Of a DNA stretch of 64,000 nt, positions 1-8,594 are shown piece after piece. Location: positions 1 through 64,000 of IMG/VR virus record IMGVR_UViG_3300042307_001176. One strand, given 5' to 3'. How positions within the stretch are numbered: position 1 is the stretch's first letter; the number at the start of each line of letters is the position of its first letter. The notes beneath the pieces were generated by a model that did not search any database, was not told where the DNA came from, and worked only from the letters and a program-made list of their open reading frames with translations. The translations under genes were made by a program, and so were the position numbers. This DNA comes from a virus.

Positions 1-8
1 AATTAAAT

Positions 9-518
9 ATGAAACACGTAAAATTATTTGAACAATTTATGAGTTCAGATTCTTCTGCTACTTATAAGGACGTTACAAGAATGGGAGAATCAGTATTCTT
101 ATTCCATGAAGAAGACTCAATTTGGTATGGTATATTTCCAAATGATGTTGCAGAGGAACTTAGAGATGTTTCCGAATCCTATAAAGAAGTTGCAGTTAAG
201 TTTGGATCGGATGAGAATTTATACGACATTTTGATTGACGGAAGAGAAGGACTTGCTTATATCGAATGGGAGAGTCAAAATGAATGGAGAGCTTGCACCA
301 CAGGAGAAATTAATGTGGATGATTACGAATACATTACTATGCCAGACGGAACGGATGTGGAGACAAAAGGCACACCGAAATATGGAGGTCTTCCTTTATT
401 TGCTTTAGAAAGAGGAATGATCACTCATTATCAAGGAAACAATGGAACAGAATCTATGTCTGTTGACGATTTCTTTGATCATTTAGATGACGAAAGCGAT
501 AATTGGGCTGGTATGTAA
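9..518 (+). CDS. Tagged phage protein of unknown function (putative internal virion protein)
   Basis: The 169-residue product starts MKHVKLFEQFMSSDS, the recurrent N-terminal tag of this window, which resembles the T4 capsid targeting sequence. The rest is acidic with no recognised domain, signal peptide or membrane segment. A strong terminator follows. Packaging into the capsid is inferred from the tag alone. The upstream promoter lies outside the window. Confidence 0.7.
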   Translation: MKHVKLFEQFMSSDSSATYKDVTRMGESVFLFHEEDSIWYGIFPNDVAEELRDVSESYKEVAVKFGSDENLYDILIDGREGLAYIEWESQNEWRACTTGEINVDDYEYITMPDGTDVETKGTPKYGGLPLFALERGMITHYQGNNGTESMSVDDFFDHLDDESDNWAGM

Positions 519-542
519 TCTCAGGATCTAAATAATATATTA

Positions 543-567
543 AGCCAGCTTCTAGCTGGCTTTTTTG
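543..567 (+). terminator. Rho-independent terminator
   Basis: AGCCAGC and GCTGGCT form a 7-bp stem around a 5-nt loop, followed by a T run. It closes the first gene. Confidence 0.9.
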
Positions 568-610
568 TGCGACAATAGTTTGCCCTCCGGGCTTTTAGAT
601 TTTTCTACAC

Positions 611-687
611 ACTTTGGAAGTGGCCCAGGGGGCCTTTAGCCTTAGATGGCTTGGAATTCTCTTTGGTTATGTGTGGATATATAAGAT
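611..687 (+). repeat. Conserved leader repeat, copy 1
   Basis: About 77 nt before the ATG at 688 closely match 1205-1278 before the next gene. Shared blocks are ACTTTGGA, TGGCCCAGGGG, AGATGGCTT, GAATTCTCTT and ATGTGTG, ending in GATATATAAGAT. GGCCC/GGGCC can form a GC-rich hairpin. It may be a duplicated promoter plus structured leader. Confidence 0.75.
676..687 (+). promoter_or_regulatory. Late-type GATATATA promoter
   Basis: GATATATAAGAT directly abuts ATG 688, with the first base 12 nt before the start, as at many tagged genes here. Confidence 0.55.
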
Positions 688-1173
688 ATGATTTACTTTG
701 TTAATGCTTGGGAGATTACAGATGGATCTGCAGGACCGTATCGCACTTATAGATTATATTCCGGTGATTCTCCTGATGAAATAAAATTTAATTTAGTTAG
801 AGATTTAAAAGACACATGGCTTGATGTTTCTAAGAAGATTGATAATTTTAAGAATCCCACTAATATGGATTTCGGACAGATCGGTGATTTCTTCACCGAT
901 GTTATAGATGGGAAGGATGATTACATAACGGATTGTCACATAGAAATTAGTGCACCTTATACTAATATACAAGAGGCTGCGAGATTTTATGGAAATCATT
1001 TGGATGATGATGAGGAGTTTCCTGATGCTGAATTGGAATTTTACTCTTATGGTGAATTCGCTAAAGAATTGGAGAAAGTGCTTCCTCTACTAAGTGCTTT
1101 AGTTAGGGACTATAATGTCCATATTAGTCCAGATATAGTTACCCGTCTTTTAGCAAGAGGACTGATAAAATGA
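688..1173 (+). CDS. Unknown protein, tandem paralogue 1
   Basis: 161 residues, acidic, starting MIYFVNAWEITDGSAGPYRTY. It is a diverged paralogue of the next gene: similar size, similar opening (a short hydrophobic stretch, then G-G/A-P-Y/D-Y-T/R), and both end in (L)-(x)-(K/R)-R/A-G-(L/I)-I. The shared upstream leader supports duplication of gene and leader together. No known domain recognised; no tag. Confidence 0.65.
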   Translation: MIYFVNAWEITDGSAGPYRTYRLYSGDSPDEIKFNLVRDLKDTWLDVSKKIDNFKNPTNMDFGQIGDFFTDVIDGKDDYITDCHIEISAPYTNIQEAARFYGNHLDDDEEFPDAELEFYSYGEFAKELEKVLPLLSALVRDYNVHISPDIVTRLLARGLIK

Positions 1174-1204
1174 TCACATTTTTTATTCGAAGAAAATATT
1201 CTTA

Positions 1205-1278
1205 ACTTTGGATATGGCCCAGGGGCCGTGATCTAAGATGGCTTAGAATTCTCTTGAATTATGTGTGATATATAAGAT
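1205..1278 (+). repeat. Conserved leader repeat, copy 2
   Basis: Second copy of the leader at 611-687, with the same ordered blocks and the same GATATATAAGAT-ATG junction. CTAAG-atgg-CTTAG can pair in this copy. Confidence 0.75.
1267..1278 (+). promoter_or_regulatory. Late-type GATATATA promoter
   Basis: GATATATAAGAT abuts ATG 1279 with the same 12-nt spacing. Confidence 0.55.
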
Positions 1279-1800
1279 ATGAAAGGATGGATTATAGATT
1301 ACCAGGCCAATGGGGGTCCTGATTACACTTTTAGAAAGATCATGGTTATCATTGATAAGGATGAAGAATCTGCTAAGAAAATATTTATAGAGCATGATGA
1401 GTATCCTAATGGCGAAGATTATTTGTTATGGGGATTTGAGGCGATGGTTACTGAGATAGTTGAAGAGGATCCAGAAGAGTATATGACTGGTGCTGGTTGG
1501 TCAATGAGTGTTAATTCGTATGATTATTATGAACGTGTCTCTTCTAATGAGCCATCGTATAAAGATTTTTATTTCGATACGGAGGATCCTAGTATTAAAG
1601 ATTTATATGATAGTATGGTTGCTATACTTCCTTCTATCAATGATTATATCAAGGATAAAATCGGAATAAGTTCACATTATAAAATTGATGATTTAATAGA
1701 AAGTATTGATTTAGATAATGGTGAATTTGAATTTCTTCTAGTTCCTGGAATTTCTCCTGTGTCTATTTTAAAGACTATGATTAAAAGAGGCATCATTTAG
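1279..1800 (+). CDS. Unknown protein, tandem paralogue 2
   Basis: 173 acidic residues starting MKGWIIDYQANGGPDYTFRK. Paralogue of the preceding gene with the same leader. Both end in a short Lys/Arg-Gly-Ile/Leu-Ile tail. No known domain, signal or membrane segment. Function unknown. Confidence 0.65.
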   Translation: MKGWIIDYQANGGPDYTFRKIMVIIDKDEESAKKIFIEHDEYPNGEDYLLWGFEAMVTEIVEEDPEEYMTGAGWSMSVNSYDYYERVSSNEPSYKDFYFDTEDPSIKDLYDSMVAILPSINDYIKDKIGISSHYKIDDLIESIDLDNGEFEFLLVPGISPVSILKTMIKRGII

Positions 1801-1884
1801 ATCTATATTGAGGCTGTTAAGGGTTATAGAAAAAATTGTATCATTTGGGTTTATTTTTATTTACTAGGAATATTCTTAATCTTG

Positions 1885-1901
1885 GATATATAATATAGCA
1901 T
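1885..1901 (+). promoter_or_regulatory. Late-type GATATATA promoter
   Basis: GATATATAATATAGCAT sits immediately before ATG 1902 of a tagged gene. The box starts 17 nt upstream. Confidence 0.5.
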
Positions 1902-2441
1902 ATGAAACACATTAGAATATTTGAATCATTTAATCTTAGCGAAGCAGGTACTGGATACAATTCGTGGAAGGCGTATGGAGATATTAATGATCTAGCTGAT
2001 ACACTTAATAAAAAAATAACCTTCGAAAGAAATATTAGAGCTACTTTTAAAGGAATTCCAGGAATGGAGAAGATTATGGCTAAAGCTAGAATGATAATGC
2101 CTGTTATTGTAAAGAATGCTTGGGACTTCCATAAATTTATGGAGGTATTTGATATATTAGGTAATCCTCCTATGGGCGTATTTGATTTATCTACATCTTC
2201 TGATTTAAGTTCATTAGAATCTCTTAATGATGCTGCTGAAGGATTCTATGTGTTACGCAATAGTACTATGGTGGATACGAATATTTTAAATAGGATTGGA
2301 CAAAAATCGCCTGAAGCTGTTTTTATTAAGATTGAAGAACGTAAATTATCATCTAGTGAAACTGATGAAGCTGTAAGATATGCTCAAGCAGGTAACTATG
2401 TGATGCTACAAGAAGACCCGGATTTCTTTATATTATTATAG
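1902..2441 (+). CDS. Tagged phage protein (putative internal virion protein)
   Basis: 179 residues starting MKHIRIFESFNLSEAG, a capsid-targeting-like tag with a possible L-S-E processing site. The remainder is mixed alpha/beta with no recognised family; residues 85-135 resemble a small globular domain. The last 6 nt overlap the converging gene on the other strand. Confidence 0.7.
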   Translation: MKHIRIFESFNLSEAGTGYNSWKAYGDINDLADTLNKKITFERNIRATFKGIPGMEKIMAKARMIMPVIVKNAWDFHKFMEVFDILGNPPMGVFDLSTSSDLSSLESLNDAAEGFYVLRNSTMVDTNILNRIGQKSPEAVFIKIEERKLSSSETDEAVRYAQAGNYVMLQEDPDFFILL

Positions 2442-2996
2442 GCTTTTTAACCTATCTAAAGGAAATCTCTCAATAGAATATTTAGTTACAATAGCACTAG
2501 AATCCCTTAGGCTTTGCATCAAGTTATTGTATACGTCTGAGATGTCTACGGTTTTTGTAATGATCATTCCTGCTTCTTGAGCTTTCTTCGCTATGAAGTT
2601 GGCATATATCTTAGATCTTCTTTCGTCTCCTTGAGATTCAGATTTAGCTACCACTATAATAGATGCTAGGTCTCCTCCTTTGCTTCTTTCTTTAGCCCAT
2701 TCCTTTACTGCCCACCACACACTTCCCATAACATCCTGCATGTTGTTTCTTCCTGTGAGTGAGTCTGAGTATTCTGTGTCTGTGATTTTTGATTTAGATG
2801 CAAAATGTATTTCCAGAGTGGCTGTGTTGTCTTCCCACCTTCTCACCATGATGAACACTTTGTATATAGCTCCGTCTATTTCAAATTCGTATGTGATATC
2901 TTCATCTCTTGCTGGGATTCTATTTATGACATTGATGTCTGGGATTGTGTCCCACATCTCATTAATGAATTTGGAGTATTGAAAAATATTTTTCAT
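2436..2996 (-). CDS. Tagged phage protein, - strand
   Basis: I place the start at 2996. The product then begins MKNIFQYSKFINEMW, a full tag with I-N-E, and the start is abutted by a GATATATA box on the same strand. An in-frame upstream ATG at 3041 would add 15 residues and bury the tag. The rest is an unrecognised alpha/beta protein with a basic middle (AKERSKGGD) and a C-terminal YSIERFPLDRL. It is divergent from the next tagged gene, which has its own facing promoter. Confidence 0.7.
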   Translation of the reverse strand: MKNIFQYSKFINEMWDTIPDINVINRIPARDEDITYEFEIDGAIYKVFIMVRRWEDNTATLEIHFASKSKITDTEYSDSLTGRNNMQDVMGSVWWAVKEWAKERSKGGDLASIIVVAKSESQGDERRSKIYANFIAKKAQEAGMIITKTVDISDVYNNLMQSLRDSSAIVTKYSIERFPLDRLKSL

Positions 2997-3010
2997 TCTA
3001 TTATATATCT
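2997..3010 (-). promoter_or_regulatory. Late-type GATATATA promoter, - strand
   Basis: Read on the - strand, AGATATATAATAGA abuts the ATG at 2996. It decides the start of that gene. Confidence 0.5.
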
Positions 3011-3016
3011 TTTTTT

Positions 3017-3028
3017 GATATATAGCAT
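3017..3028 (+). promoter_or_regulatory. Late-type GATATATA promoter
   Basis: GATATATAGCAT directly before ATG 3029, 12-nt spacing. Back to back with the opposite promoter at 2997-3010. Confidence 0.55.
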
Positions 3029-3469
3029 ATGATATTAGCATACGATAAATTTATACTCGAAAAAAAAGGACCTTGCTGGGCTGGCTACAAGCAAATTGGA
3101 ACCAAAGATAAAGACGGTAGACCTGTACCTAACTGTGTGAAAGAAAATTCCGGGGTAAACGAGGAAAAAGAGACCATTCAAGAATTTGCAGAAAATAGAT
3201 TAGCAGGTGCAACAAAAATATCTAAGGCTGCAAAAGAAAAAGGTGGCGATGCTTTATTAACATATCATCATTTTCATGTTAAACTTCCTTATTACCAAAA
3301 AAGTGTAGATGGCGAATTAGATATGGAGTCTCTTAAATCTGAGTATGACGATTTACTTACAGATCTTTATGAAGCCACTAGAAACTCTATGAATATATCT
3401 CAGGTGAAATTTCAAGAGCTTGTAGGTAAAATAGAGGTTGTAGGAGAGTTACTAATTGAAAATAAATAA
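3029..3469 (+). CDS. Tagged protein with PCWxGYxxxGxK...VPNCV motif
   Basis: 146 residues. The N-terminus MILAYDKFILEKKGP is a variant tag with I-L-E. Residues about 15-37 carry P-C-W-A-G-Y-K-Q-x-G-T-K-x-K-D-G-x-x-V-P-N-C-V, a short two-Cys motif that I recall recurring in unrelated proteins of marine and T4-like phages. The C-terminal half is helical and acidic. Likely virion-associated; biochemical role unknown. A terminator follows. Confidence 0.7.
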   Translation: MILAYDKFILEKKGPCWAGYKQIGTKDKDGRPVPNCVKENSGVNEEKETIQEFAENRLAGATKISKAAKEKGGDALLTYHHFHVKLPYYQKSVDGELDMESLKSEYDDLLTDLYEATRNSMNISQVKFQELVGKIEVVGELLIENK

Positions 3470-3488
3470 ATAAAATTCTCGTAAAATC

Positions 3489-3512
3489 AAAAAGACCTTA
3501 GGGTCTTTTTTT
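3489..3512 (+). terminator. Rho-independent terminator
   Basis: AAAGACC and GGTCTTT form a stem with a tight loop and a T run. Confidence 0.85.
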
Positions 3513-3527
3513 GTGTGATAATAATTA

Positions 3528-3540
3528 GATATATAGTAGT
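3528..3540 (+). promoter_or_regulatory. Late-type GATATATA promoter
   Basis: GATATATAGTAGT abuts ATG 3541 (13-nt spacing). Confidence 0.55.
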
Positions 3541-4788
3541 ATGAAACATCTTAAGTCATTTGCACTTTTTGAAAGTAAGACGCACAGTTTAGAGCTTCCT
3601 ACGAATGAGAATGAGTTAGCTAAATTAAAACAAATGCCATCCTTTAGAAATTTACAATCTCTAATACCCAGAATGGTAATCGACCTTAATATAATTAGAG
3701 GAGGTTCTATTAGAATAGATGGACCTTCGTATGATTTTAAGATCACTAAGAATGGTGTTTTTTATTATGGTGCTTATCAAGTGGGACCACAGAATGCTAA
3801 ATTGGATACATGGGATAAAGTTTTTGATTATGTGTACATTTATTATTTGGCTAATGCTTTATCAAGAGGAGTAAAATCTTCTGAATTTGAAGATTTTGTT
3901 TTTGGCGGAATTATTGGTAGTAACACATATAATAAGATAAAGGGCAACAAATTTTATCAAAATGTATTAGAACTTAGTAGAAAATATAATGGGGATTTAG
4001 CAGATCAAGCTGTTACTAAAGCGATGGCGGAATCAGATAAATATATTAGTGATCCCATGAAGGTTTTAGAGACTCCTTCATATAAGTTTTTCGATTCTAT
4101 TTTAGATTTCTCTCCTAGTATTTCTGATAATGATCCTTACGAATTAGTGGTCACATTAAAAAACGTAACACCGCTAGGAGTTTTTAATAAAGGCGAAGGA
4201 CTATTTCTTAATAGTAAAATAGATATCACATTAGAAGGATCTCCTGAGGTTGGAACTTTTAAAACGAAGGTTAAAACATTCAAAGGTTTAGATAAAGCAT
4301 TTCTAAATAAAATTAAAGAATTCTCTAAACAGACTATCGCAACATGGAGAATGGATGAGATTTCTGTAATAAAATCTAATACCGCTATTCAGATATTAAA
4401 AGATATTATAGCAGCATATGAATCCGGTGATTCCTACACCCCCGATCCTTTAGATATGGTCAAGGCGAAAATTTTAGAAGTGTTAAATAATTGGGATTAT
4501 AATAAGATAGAAGAATTCTTTAAAACTGTTTCTGAATTATTAGGTGATAAAGATCTAAGAGTGATTGTTGAGGAATATGCTAATAGTGAATCTGGTAAAT
4601 CTAAGATGCGTAAGATGTTATTAGATTTAAAAAATAATAATGTATTAGATTATGCTAAAGTGGGTAAAGAATGGGGTAACAATCCAATTTTTGCTGATGT
4701 ATTTAGCGATATAATGAGAGACGATGCTAGTATGATAAAAGGAGGATCTATGATGAGAAGATTTGGATTCGGAGATGATAAGAATTAA
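3541..4788 (+). CDS. Tagged phage protein, 415 residues
   Basis: Begins MKHLKSFALFESKTHSLE, with the tag plus a possible processing site. A long mixed alpha/beta protein with no recognised domain. The C-terminal 130 residues are strongly helical and end in a Gly/Met-rich tail (GGSMMRRFGFGDDKN). It has its own late-type promoter and only a 12-nt gap to the next tagged gene, so the two are probably cotranscribed. Confidence 0.7.
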   Translation: MKHLKSFALFESKTHSLELPTNENELAKLKQMPSFRNLQSLIPRMVIDLNIIRGGSIRIDGPSYDFKITKNGVFYYGAYQVGPQNAKLDTWDKVFDYVYIYYLANALSRGVKSSEFEDFVFGGIIGSNTYNKIKGNKFYQNVLELSRKYNGDLADQAVTKAMAESDKYISDPMKVLETPSYKFFDSILDFSPSISDNDPYELVVTLKNVTPLGVFNKGEGLFLNSKIDITLEGSPEVGTFKTKVKTFKGLDKAFLNKIKEFSKQTIATWRMDEISVIKSNTAIQILKDIIAAYESGDSYTPDPLDMVKAKILEVLNNWDYNKIEEFFKTVSELLGDKDLRVIVEEYANSESGKSKMRKMLLDLKNNNVLDYAKVGKEWGNNPIFADVFSDIMRDDASMIKGGSMMRRFGFGDDKN

Positions 4789-4800
4789 ATTGGATAAATT

Positions 4801-5523
4801 ATGAAACATATAAAACTATTTGAAGCTTTTTTAGCTAAGAAAAATCCGGTCTATAAAAAACCAGAGTATGAGTTTAAAGAATTCTACCGAGTTTTTAAGA
4901 ATTATCCGGAGTTAAAGGCTCTTCTTCCTTCTGATATTGATCAGAAGATATTTGACATCAAAGCAGACGGATTTAATGGCGAGCCTAAATGGTTAGAAAA
5001 ACACGTAGATCCACCTAGTAAGTCTGACGAGATCACAACTGAAGCACTTTTAATACTAGCGGAGCAGAATGACCCAAGGTTTATTCCCCTTATTATTTGG
5101 TGTCGTGAATTGTTTGAACAAGGGGAGATGGAAAAGATGCCTTTAGATTATATACGTCCAAGATTAAGTTCTAATTTTAAGAATCACGATTGGGATGCTT
5201 TAGAAAAAAATCCAGATTTTTTAGATGAATGTGAGAGAGAATACAATAAAGCAATCGCTGCAGGATTAGATGATGCGACTATTAGTAACACATTAGGTCT
5301 TGTACAGAAGTATCCTGATATCACTATAAACATGGCTCAATTCTGGATTTACATAAAAGGATCAATAGCTCATTTTAATCGTGTCGAAGCCAGCGGAGGA
5401 GAATTACCTTGTACTCAGTTTATACTATATAGAGGTAACTATTACACTGTGGGTGGTAGAAGAAGAATGTTCTGGCATTTCTATAATCATGTTGATCCTA
5501 CTGTTTGGGTAATAGGTATATAA
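4801..5523 (+). CDS. Tagged phage protein, 240 residues
   Basis: Starts MKHIKLFEAFLAKKNPV. Central acidic helical region. A C-terminal stretch with FILYRGNYYTVGGRRRMFWHF suggests a compact domain, but I do not recognise the family. It follows the previous tagged gene after 12 nt. Confidence 0.65.
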   Translation: MKHIKLFEAFLAKKNPVYKKPEYEFKEFYRVFKNYPELKALLPSDIDQKIFDIKADGFNGEPKWLEKHVDPPSKSDEITTEALLILAEQNDPRFIPLIIWCRELFEQGEMEKMPLDYIRPRLSSNFKNHDWDALEKNPDFLDECEREYNKAIAAGLDDATISNTLGLVQKYPDITINMAQFWIYIKGSIAHFNRVEASGGELPCTQFILYRGNYYTVGGRRRMFWHFYNHVDPTVWVIGI

Positions 5524-5541
5524 TAATATAAAGAAATAAAT

Positions 5542-5949
5542 ATGAGAACCTTAAAAATTGGTCATATTGAATTAATCCCAATTGAGCCAAATAAGAGTTA
5601 CTTTCATTGTTATAGTGATCTTAAAGATTATTTAAGTGAATTGGGTTCCGAATATAAATTCACTTTAGTAGATGTTAGCTCGTATATAGTAGATGAATTT
5701 AGTAAATTAAAAATTTATCGAAATTTTAGTGATCTATACCAAGTTAGTGTCGTGACCCAAATTGATGTTGTTACAGATGATGGGAATTTGGTTATGATAG
5801 ATGACGAGGATGAAATAGAGAACTTTCATAAAGGAAAGGAATGTTATGGATTTGATGAAGATGGTGAAGAATCTGATGTTCATATGGACAGTTGTCAATC
5901 ATTTGAAGATACTGGATATTATTACTGTTTTATATATAGAAAAATATGA
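5542..5949 (+). CDS. Unknown protein, GHIELIPI paralogue 1
   Basis: 135 residues starting MRTLKIGHIELIPIEPNKS. Paralogue of the next gene, sharing TLK(I/L)GHIELIPI at residues 3-14, a central (V/I)x(I/L)xDDxxE(I/V)E block and an acidic C-terminal region. The two overlap by ATGA, implying translational coupling. No known domain. Confidence 0.65.
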   Translation: MRTLKIGHIELIPIEPNKSYFHCYSDLKDYLSELGSEYKFTLVDVSSYIVDEFSKLKIYRNFSDLYQVSVVTQIDVVTDDGNLVMIDDEDEIENFHKGKECYGFDEDGEESDVHMDSCQSFEDTGYYYCFIYRKI

Positions 5950-6356
5950 GTACATTAAAACTTGGCCATATAGAATTGATTCCTATACATAGAGATTTCT
6001 CTAGCTATAAAGAATTCTTGGATTGGGGTGATTCACTGAGCGATGGTTTGAAAAGAGCTAATTACAAACAATCAAAATATATAATCAGCTTAAAGAAATT
6101 AGGTGTTTTTGATCATATCAAGAATAATTACTCAGTGACACTCACTAGTGAAATAGTATTACAAGTTGATAGTGATTTCGGATATGGATCAAGTGTATTA
6201 ATCGATGATCCTATAGAGGTTGAAAAATTTCTTAATTCAGAAGATGCAGTAGGGTATGATGGAGATGGTGGTGAGATTGACTTGAACAGGGATCAGGCTA
6301 AAATTATAGATTGGTCAGAGGAATCGAGTATATCATTTATTATAAGGACAATATAA
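5946..6356 (+). CDS. Unknown protein, GHIELIPI paralogue 2
   Basis: 136 residues starting MSTLKLGHIELIPIHRDFSS. Tandem paralogue of the preceding gene, coupled through a 4-nt overlap. Shares a conserved YDGDG/FDEDGEE acidic block near residue 105. Function unknown. Confidence 0.65.
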   Translation: MSTLKLGHIELIPIHRDFSSYKEFLDWGDSLSDGLKRANYKQSKYIISLKKLGVFDHIKNNYSVTLTSEIVLQVDSDFGYGSSVLIDDPIEVEKFLNSEDAVGYDGDGGEIDLNRDQAKIIDWSEESSISFIIRTI

Positions 6357-6419
6357 ATCAATTTAATTCAGTTTCACGTTAAAATAAGATTACTTTTTAC
6401 TAATTCGTATCTTCTCTTA

Positions 6420-6463
6420 ATTTTTTAGGAATATATAAATAAATGGGGGATTTCCTAAAAAAT
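6420..6463 (+). promoter_or_regulatory. 12-bp inverted repeat enclosing a TATATAAATA box and an 8-codon ORF
   Basis: ATTTTTTAGGAA (6420-6431) pairs perfectly with TTCCTAAAAAAT (6452-6463). The 20-nt loop holds AATATATAAATAA, directly followed by ATG at 6443 of a mini-ORF (MGDFLKNK, stop 6467-6469), which ends 4 nt before the glycosyltransferase start. It could be a hairpin-controlled promoter or leader peptide. No transcription data are available. Confidence 0.5.
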
Positions 6464-6473
6464 AAATAATCGA

Positions 6474-7199
6474 ATGATTAAATTATCGGATCAATTAACT
6501 ATCGTTATTCCTTGTAAAAACGAAAAGAATACCATTCTAAAAACCTTAGACCTTTTAAATTATCAATCAGGTATTAATGGTGTTAAAGTTATTGTTTGTG
6601 ACGCTTCTAATGACGGTGTAACAAAGCAAGATTTAATCGAAAGATTAGAGTATGGACGCACGACAGATATGTTTGATCTTCATTTAATGGACGGGGGACT
6701 TCCCGCAAAGGCAAGAAACAACGGATTTAAACTAGTTACAACACCATATGTTCTATTCATGGATGCAGATGTATTTCTGTTAGATCCCAAAGTGATTATC
6801 AGATCTATTATAAAAATAAACAAATACGTATTAGATTTAGTCACCACTAAATTTAGATCTGACAATGGTAAATATAATTATGTCTATAAGACATTCGATT
6901 TAATACAAATGGCATCTAAATGGACCACTCCTTTTTGTCTTGGTGGTTATATGTTAGTGAGATCAAATACTTTCAAAGAAATTGGAGGATTTGACGAGGA
7001 TATAAAAGTTGCAGAGGATTATATTTTTTCCAAACAAATAACACCAAAAAAATTCGGAAGAATAAACAATATTGTGTACACTCCTCCTAGAAGATTCGAA
7101 TCCAAAGGAATATGGTATATGCTAAAGTTGATGCTGGGATCTTTCTTTAACAGCAACAATAAGAAGTTTTTTGAAAGTGATAAAGGGTATTGGAAATGA
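6474..7199 (+). CDS. Family 2 glycosyltransferase
   Basis: 241 residues with a GT-A fold pattern. Nucleotide-binding N-terminus LTIVIPCKNEKNTI (residues 8-21), VCDASNDG at 41-48, acceptor-side GLPAKARNNG at 75-84, and the metal-binding DxD as MDADV (Asp97, Asp99). A later GGFDEDIKVAED block is typical of GT2 enzymes. No membrane segment is clear. Sugar and acceptor cannot be told; a role in host-surface or phage glycan modification is likely. It overlaps the next gene by ATGA. Confidence 0.85.
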   Translation: MIKLSDQLTIVIPCKNEKNTILKTLDLLNYQSGINGVKVIVCDASNDGVTKQDLIERLEYGRTTDMFDLHLMDGGLPAKARNNGFKLVTTPYVLFMDADVFLLDPKVIIRSIIKINKYVLDLVTTKFRSDNGKYNYVYKTFDLIQMASKWTTPFCLGGYMLVRSNTFKEIGGFDEDIKVAEDYIFSKQITPKKFGRINNIVYTPPRRFESKGIWYMLKLMLGSFFNSNNKKFFESDKGYWK

Positions 7200-7909
7200 A
7201 AAAGTGGAGAACTATAATAATGAGCGACTTGCATCTAGGAGCAAGACAATCACAGACTGATAAGATTATAAAATTTCTAGAAGAGAATGAATCAGAGACT
7301 CTAATACTTAATGGAGACATTATAGATGGATGGGCATTGAAAGGAAGCAATAAATGGAAACCTGAATGCACAAAGGTGTTCAGAAAGTTTATGAAAAGAT
7401 CTGAGAAAGACACTAAGGTGATTTACATCAGAGGTAACCATGATGATTTTCTAAAACCATTTATTCCATTCACTTTAAATAATATAGAGATTGTTAGAAA
7501 GTACACACACATAGGAGCAGACGGTAGAAGTTATTATTGCTTTCATGGAGATGTTCTAGATTTTGTTATTATGAAAGTGAGATGGCTAGCAGTTGTTGGT
7601 GGATGGTCTTATGATTTCGTAATCAGATTAAACACTTTATACAACTTCATAAGAAAAAAATTTAATCTCCCTTACTATTCATTGGCAAAGACAATTAAAC
7701 AGTCAGTAAAGGGTGCAATTAACTTCATAGACGACTTTGAAAAAAATGCTAAGGGATTAACAAGGGAGAAAGGGTATGATGTTGCAGTATGTGGACATAT
7801 ACACCAACCAAAACTAGAGTCTGATTATATGAATAGCGGAGATTTCTGTGAGAATACCACATGTCTTGTGGAAGACTTCGAAGGTAAATGGTACATTATA
7901 GAAACATAG
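7196..7909 (+). CDS. Metallophosphoesterase, LpxH-like (UDP-2,3-diacylglucosamine diphosphatase family)
   Basis: Calcineurin-like metal site in order: SDLHLGA near residue 10, NGDIIDGW near 40, RGNHDD near 80, FHGDVLD near 120 and CGHIHQP near 200. This layout is that of the LpxH family, which cleaves UDP-2,3-diacylglucosamine in lipid A synthesis. I chose ATG 7196, which overlaps the stop of the glycosyltransferase, over a TTG two codons upstream. Pairing with a glycosyltransferase suggests envelope glycolipid modification. The exact substrate is uncertain. Confidence 0.8.
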   Translation: MKKWRTIIMSDLHLGARQSQTDKIIKFLEENESETLILNGDIIDGWALKGSNKWKPECTKVFRKFMKRSEKDTKVIYIRGNHDDFLKPFIPFTLNNIEIVRKYTHIGADGRSYYCFHGDVLDFVIMKVRWLAVVGGWSYDFVIRLNTLYNFIRKKFNLPYYSLAKTIKQSVKGAINFIDDFEKNAKGLTREKGYDVAVCGHIHQPKLESDYMNSGDFCENTTCLVEDFEGKWYIIET

Positions 7910-7940
7910 AATATCTTAAATCTAATATATAATTCATAGA

Positions 7941-7952
7941 GATATATAGTAT
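7941..7952 (+). promoter_or_regulatory. Late-type GATATATA promoter
   Basis: GATATATAGTAT abuts ATG 7953, 12-nt spacing. Confidence 0.55.
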
Positions 7953-8591
7953 ATGAAGCATATTAAATCAATAGACCAATTTATTAATGAACAATTATTT
8001 CCGGATGCTAACATACTTGCTAAAGCATTAGGCTTCGGAGATAAATCAGAGGAGACCTCGACTTCTACTCCTAGCGGTCCTGTATCTCCTACAAGAAATG
8101 ATGAGTCTTCTTGTCCAAATAATGACTGTTGGACTCATTTTGGAAAGGAAGCATTTTGGAATGGGGTAAGTAAAGTTAACGATAAAACAGTTCCTAAGAT
8201 TGCTATAAATAAAACTCCTACCGCTTTTAATATTATTTATGATGGCCCACAATCCGGATTTCTTCTTAAACATGCTAAAGGAGGTAAAGGAGATACCATA
8301 CATCAGCTTCTGAATGTGCTAACTTTAGAATTAAATGAATACCTTAAAACTATTAGTGCCAAGCCAGATATTAAAAATATTAAAATGGAATTAGGAGGAA
8401 ATAAGTTAGTTGTGTCTGTTCCTTTAACAAAGATCCAAGATGGCAAACATTATGAGATAGCAAGAAGAGGAGGATTAGGTCATTCTGGCGATTATAGCGG
8501 ACTTGAAAAATATGAAGGTAAAGAAGGCTATGAAGAGGTTATACATAAATCTGGAAATCTCACCGAAAAATTCGTAACTGCAATAGCATAA
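7953..8591 (+). CDS. Tagged phage protein (tag ends FINEQLF)
   Basis: 212 residues. MKHIKSIDQFINEQLFPDA is one of the clearest tags, with I-N-E at the expected processing position. It is followed by a Ser/Thr/Pro linker (residues 35-50) and a domain with C-P-N-N-D-C near 55-60 and GGLGHSGDYSGLEKYEGKEG near 175-195. Family not recognised. Only 3 nt separate it from the next tagged gene. Confidence 0.7.
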   Translation: MKHIKSIDQFINEQLFPDANILAKALGFGDKSEETSTSTPSGPVSPTRNDESSCPNNDCWTHFGKEAFWNGVSKVNDKTVPKIAINKTPTAFNIIYDGPQSGFLLKHAKGGKGDTIHQLLNVLTLELNEYLKTISAKPDIKNIKMELGGNKLVVSVPLTKIQDGKHYEIARRGGLGHSGDYSGLEKYEGKEGYEEVIHKSGNLTEKFVTAIA

Positions 8592-8594
8592 TAT

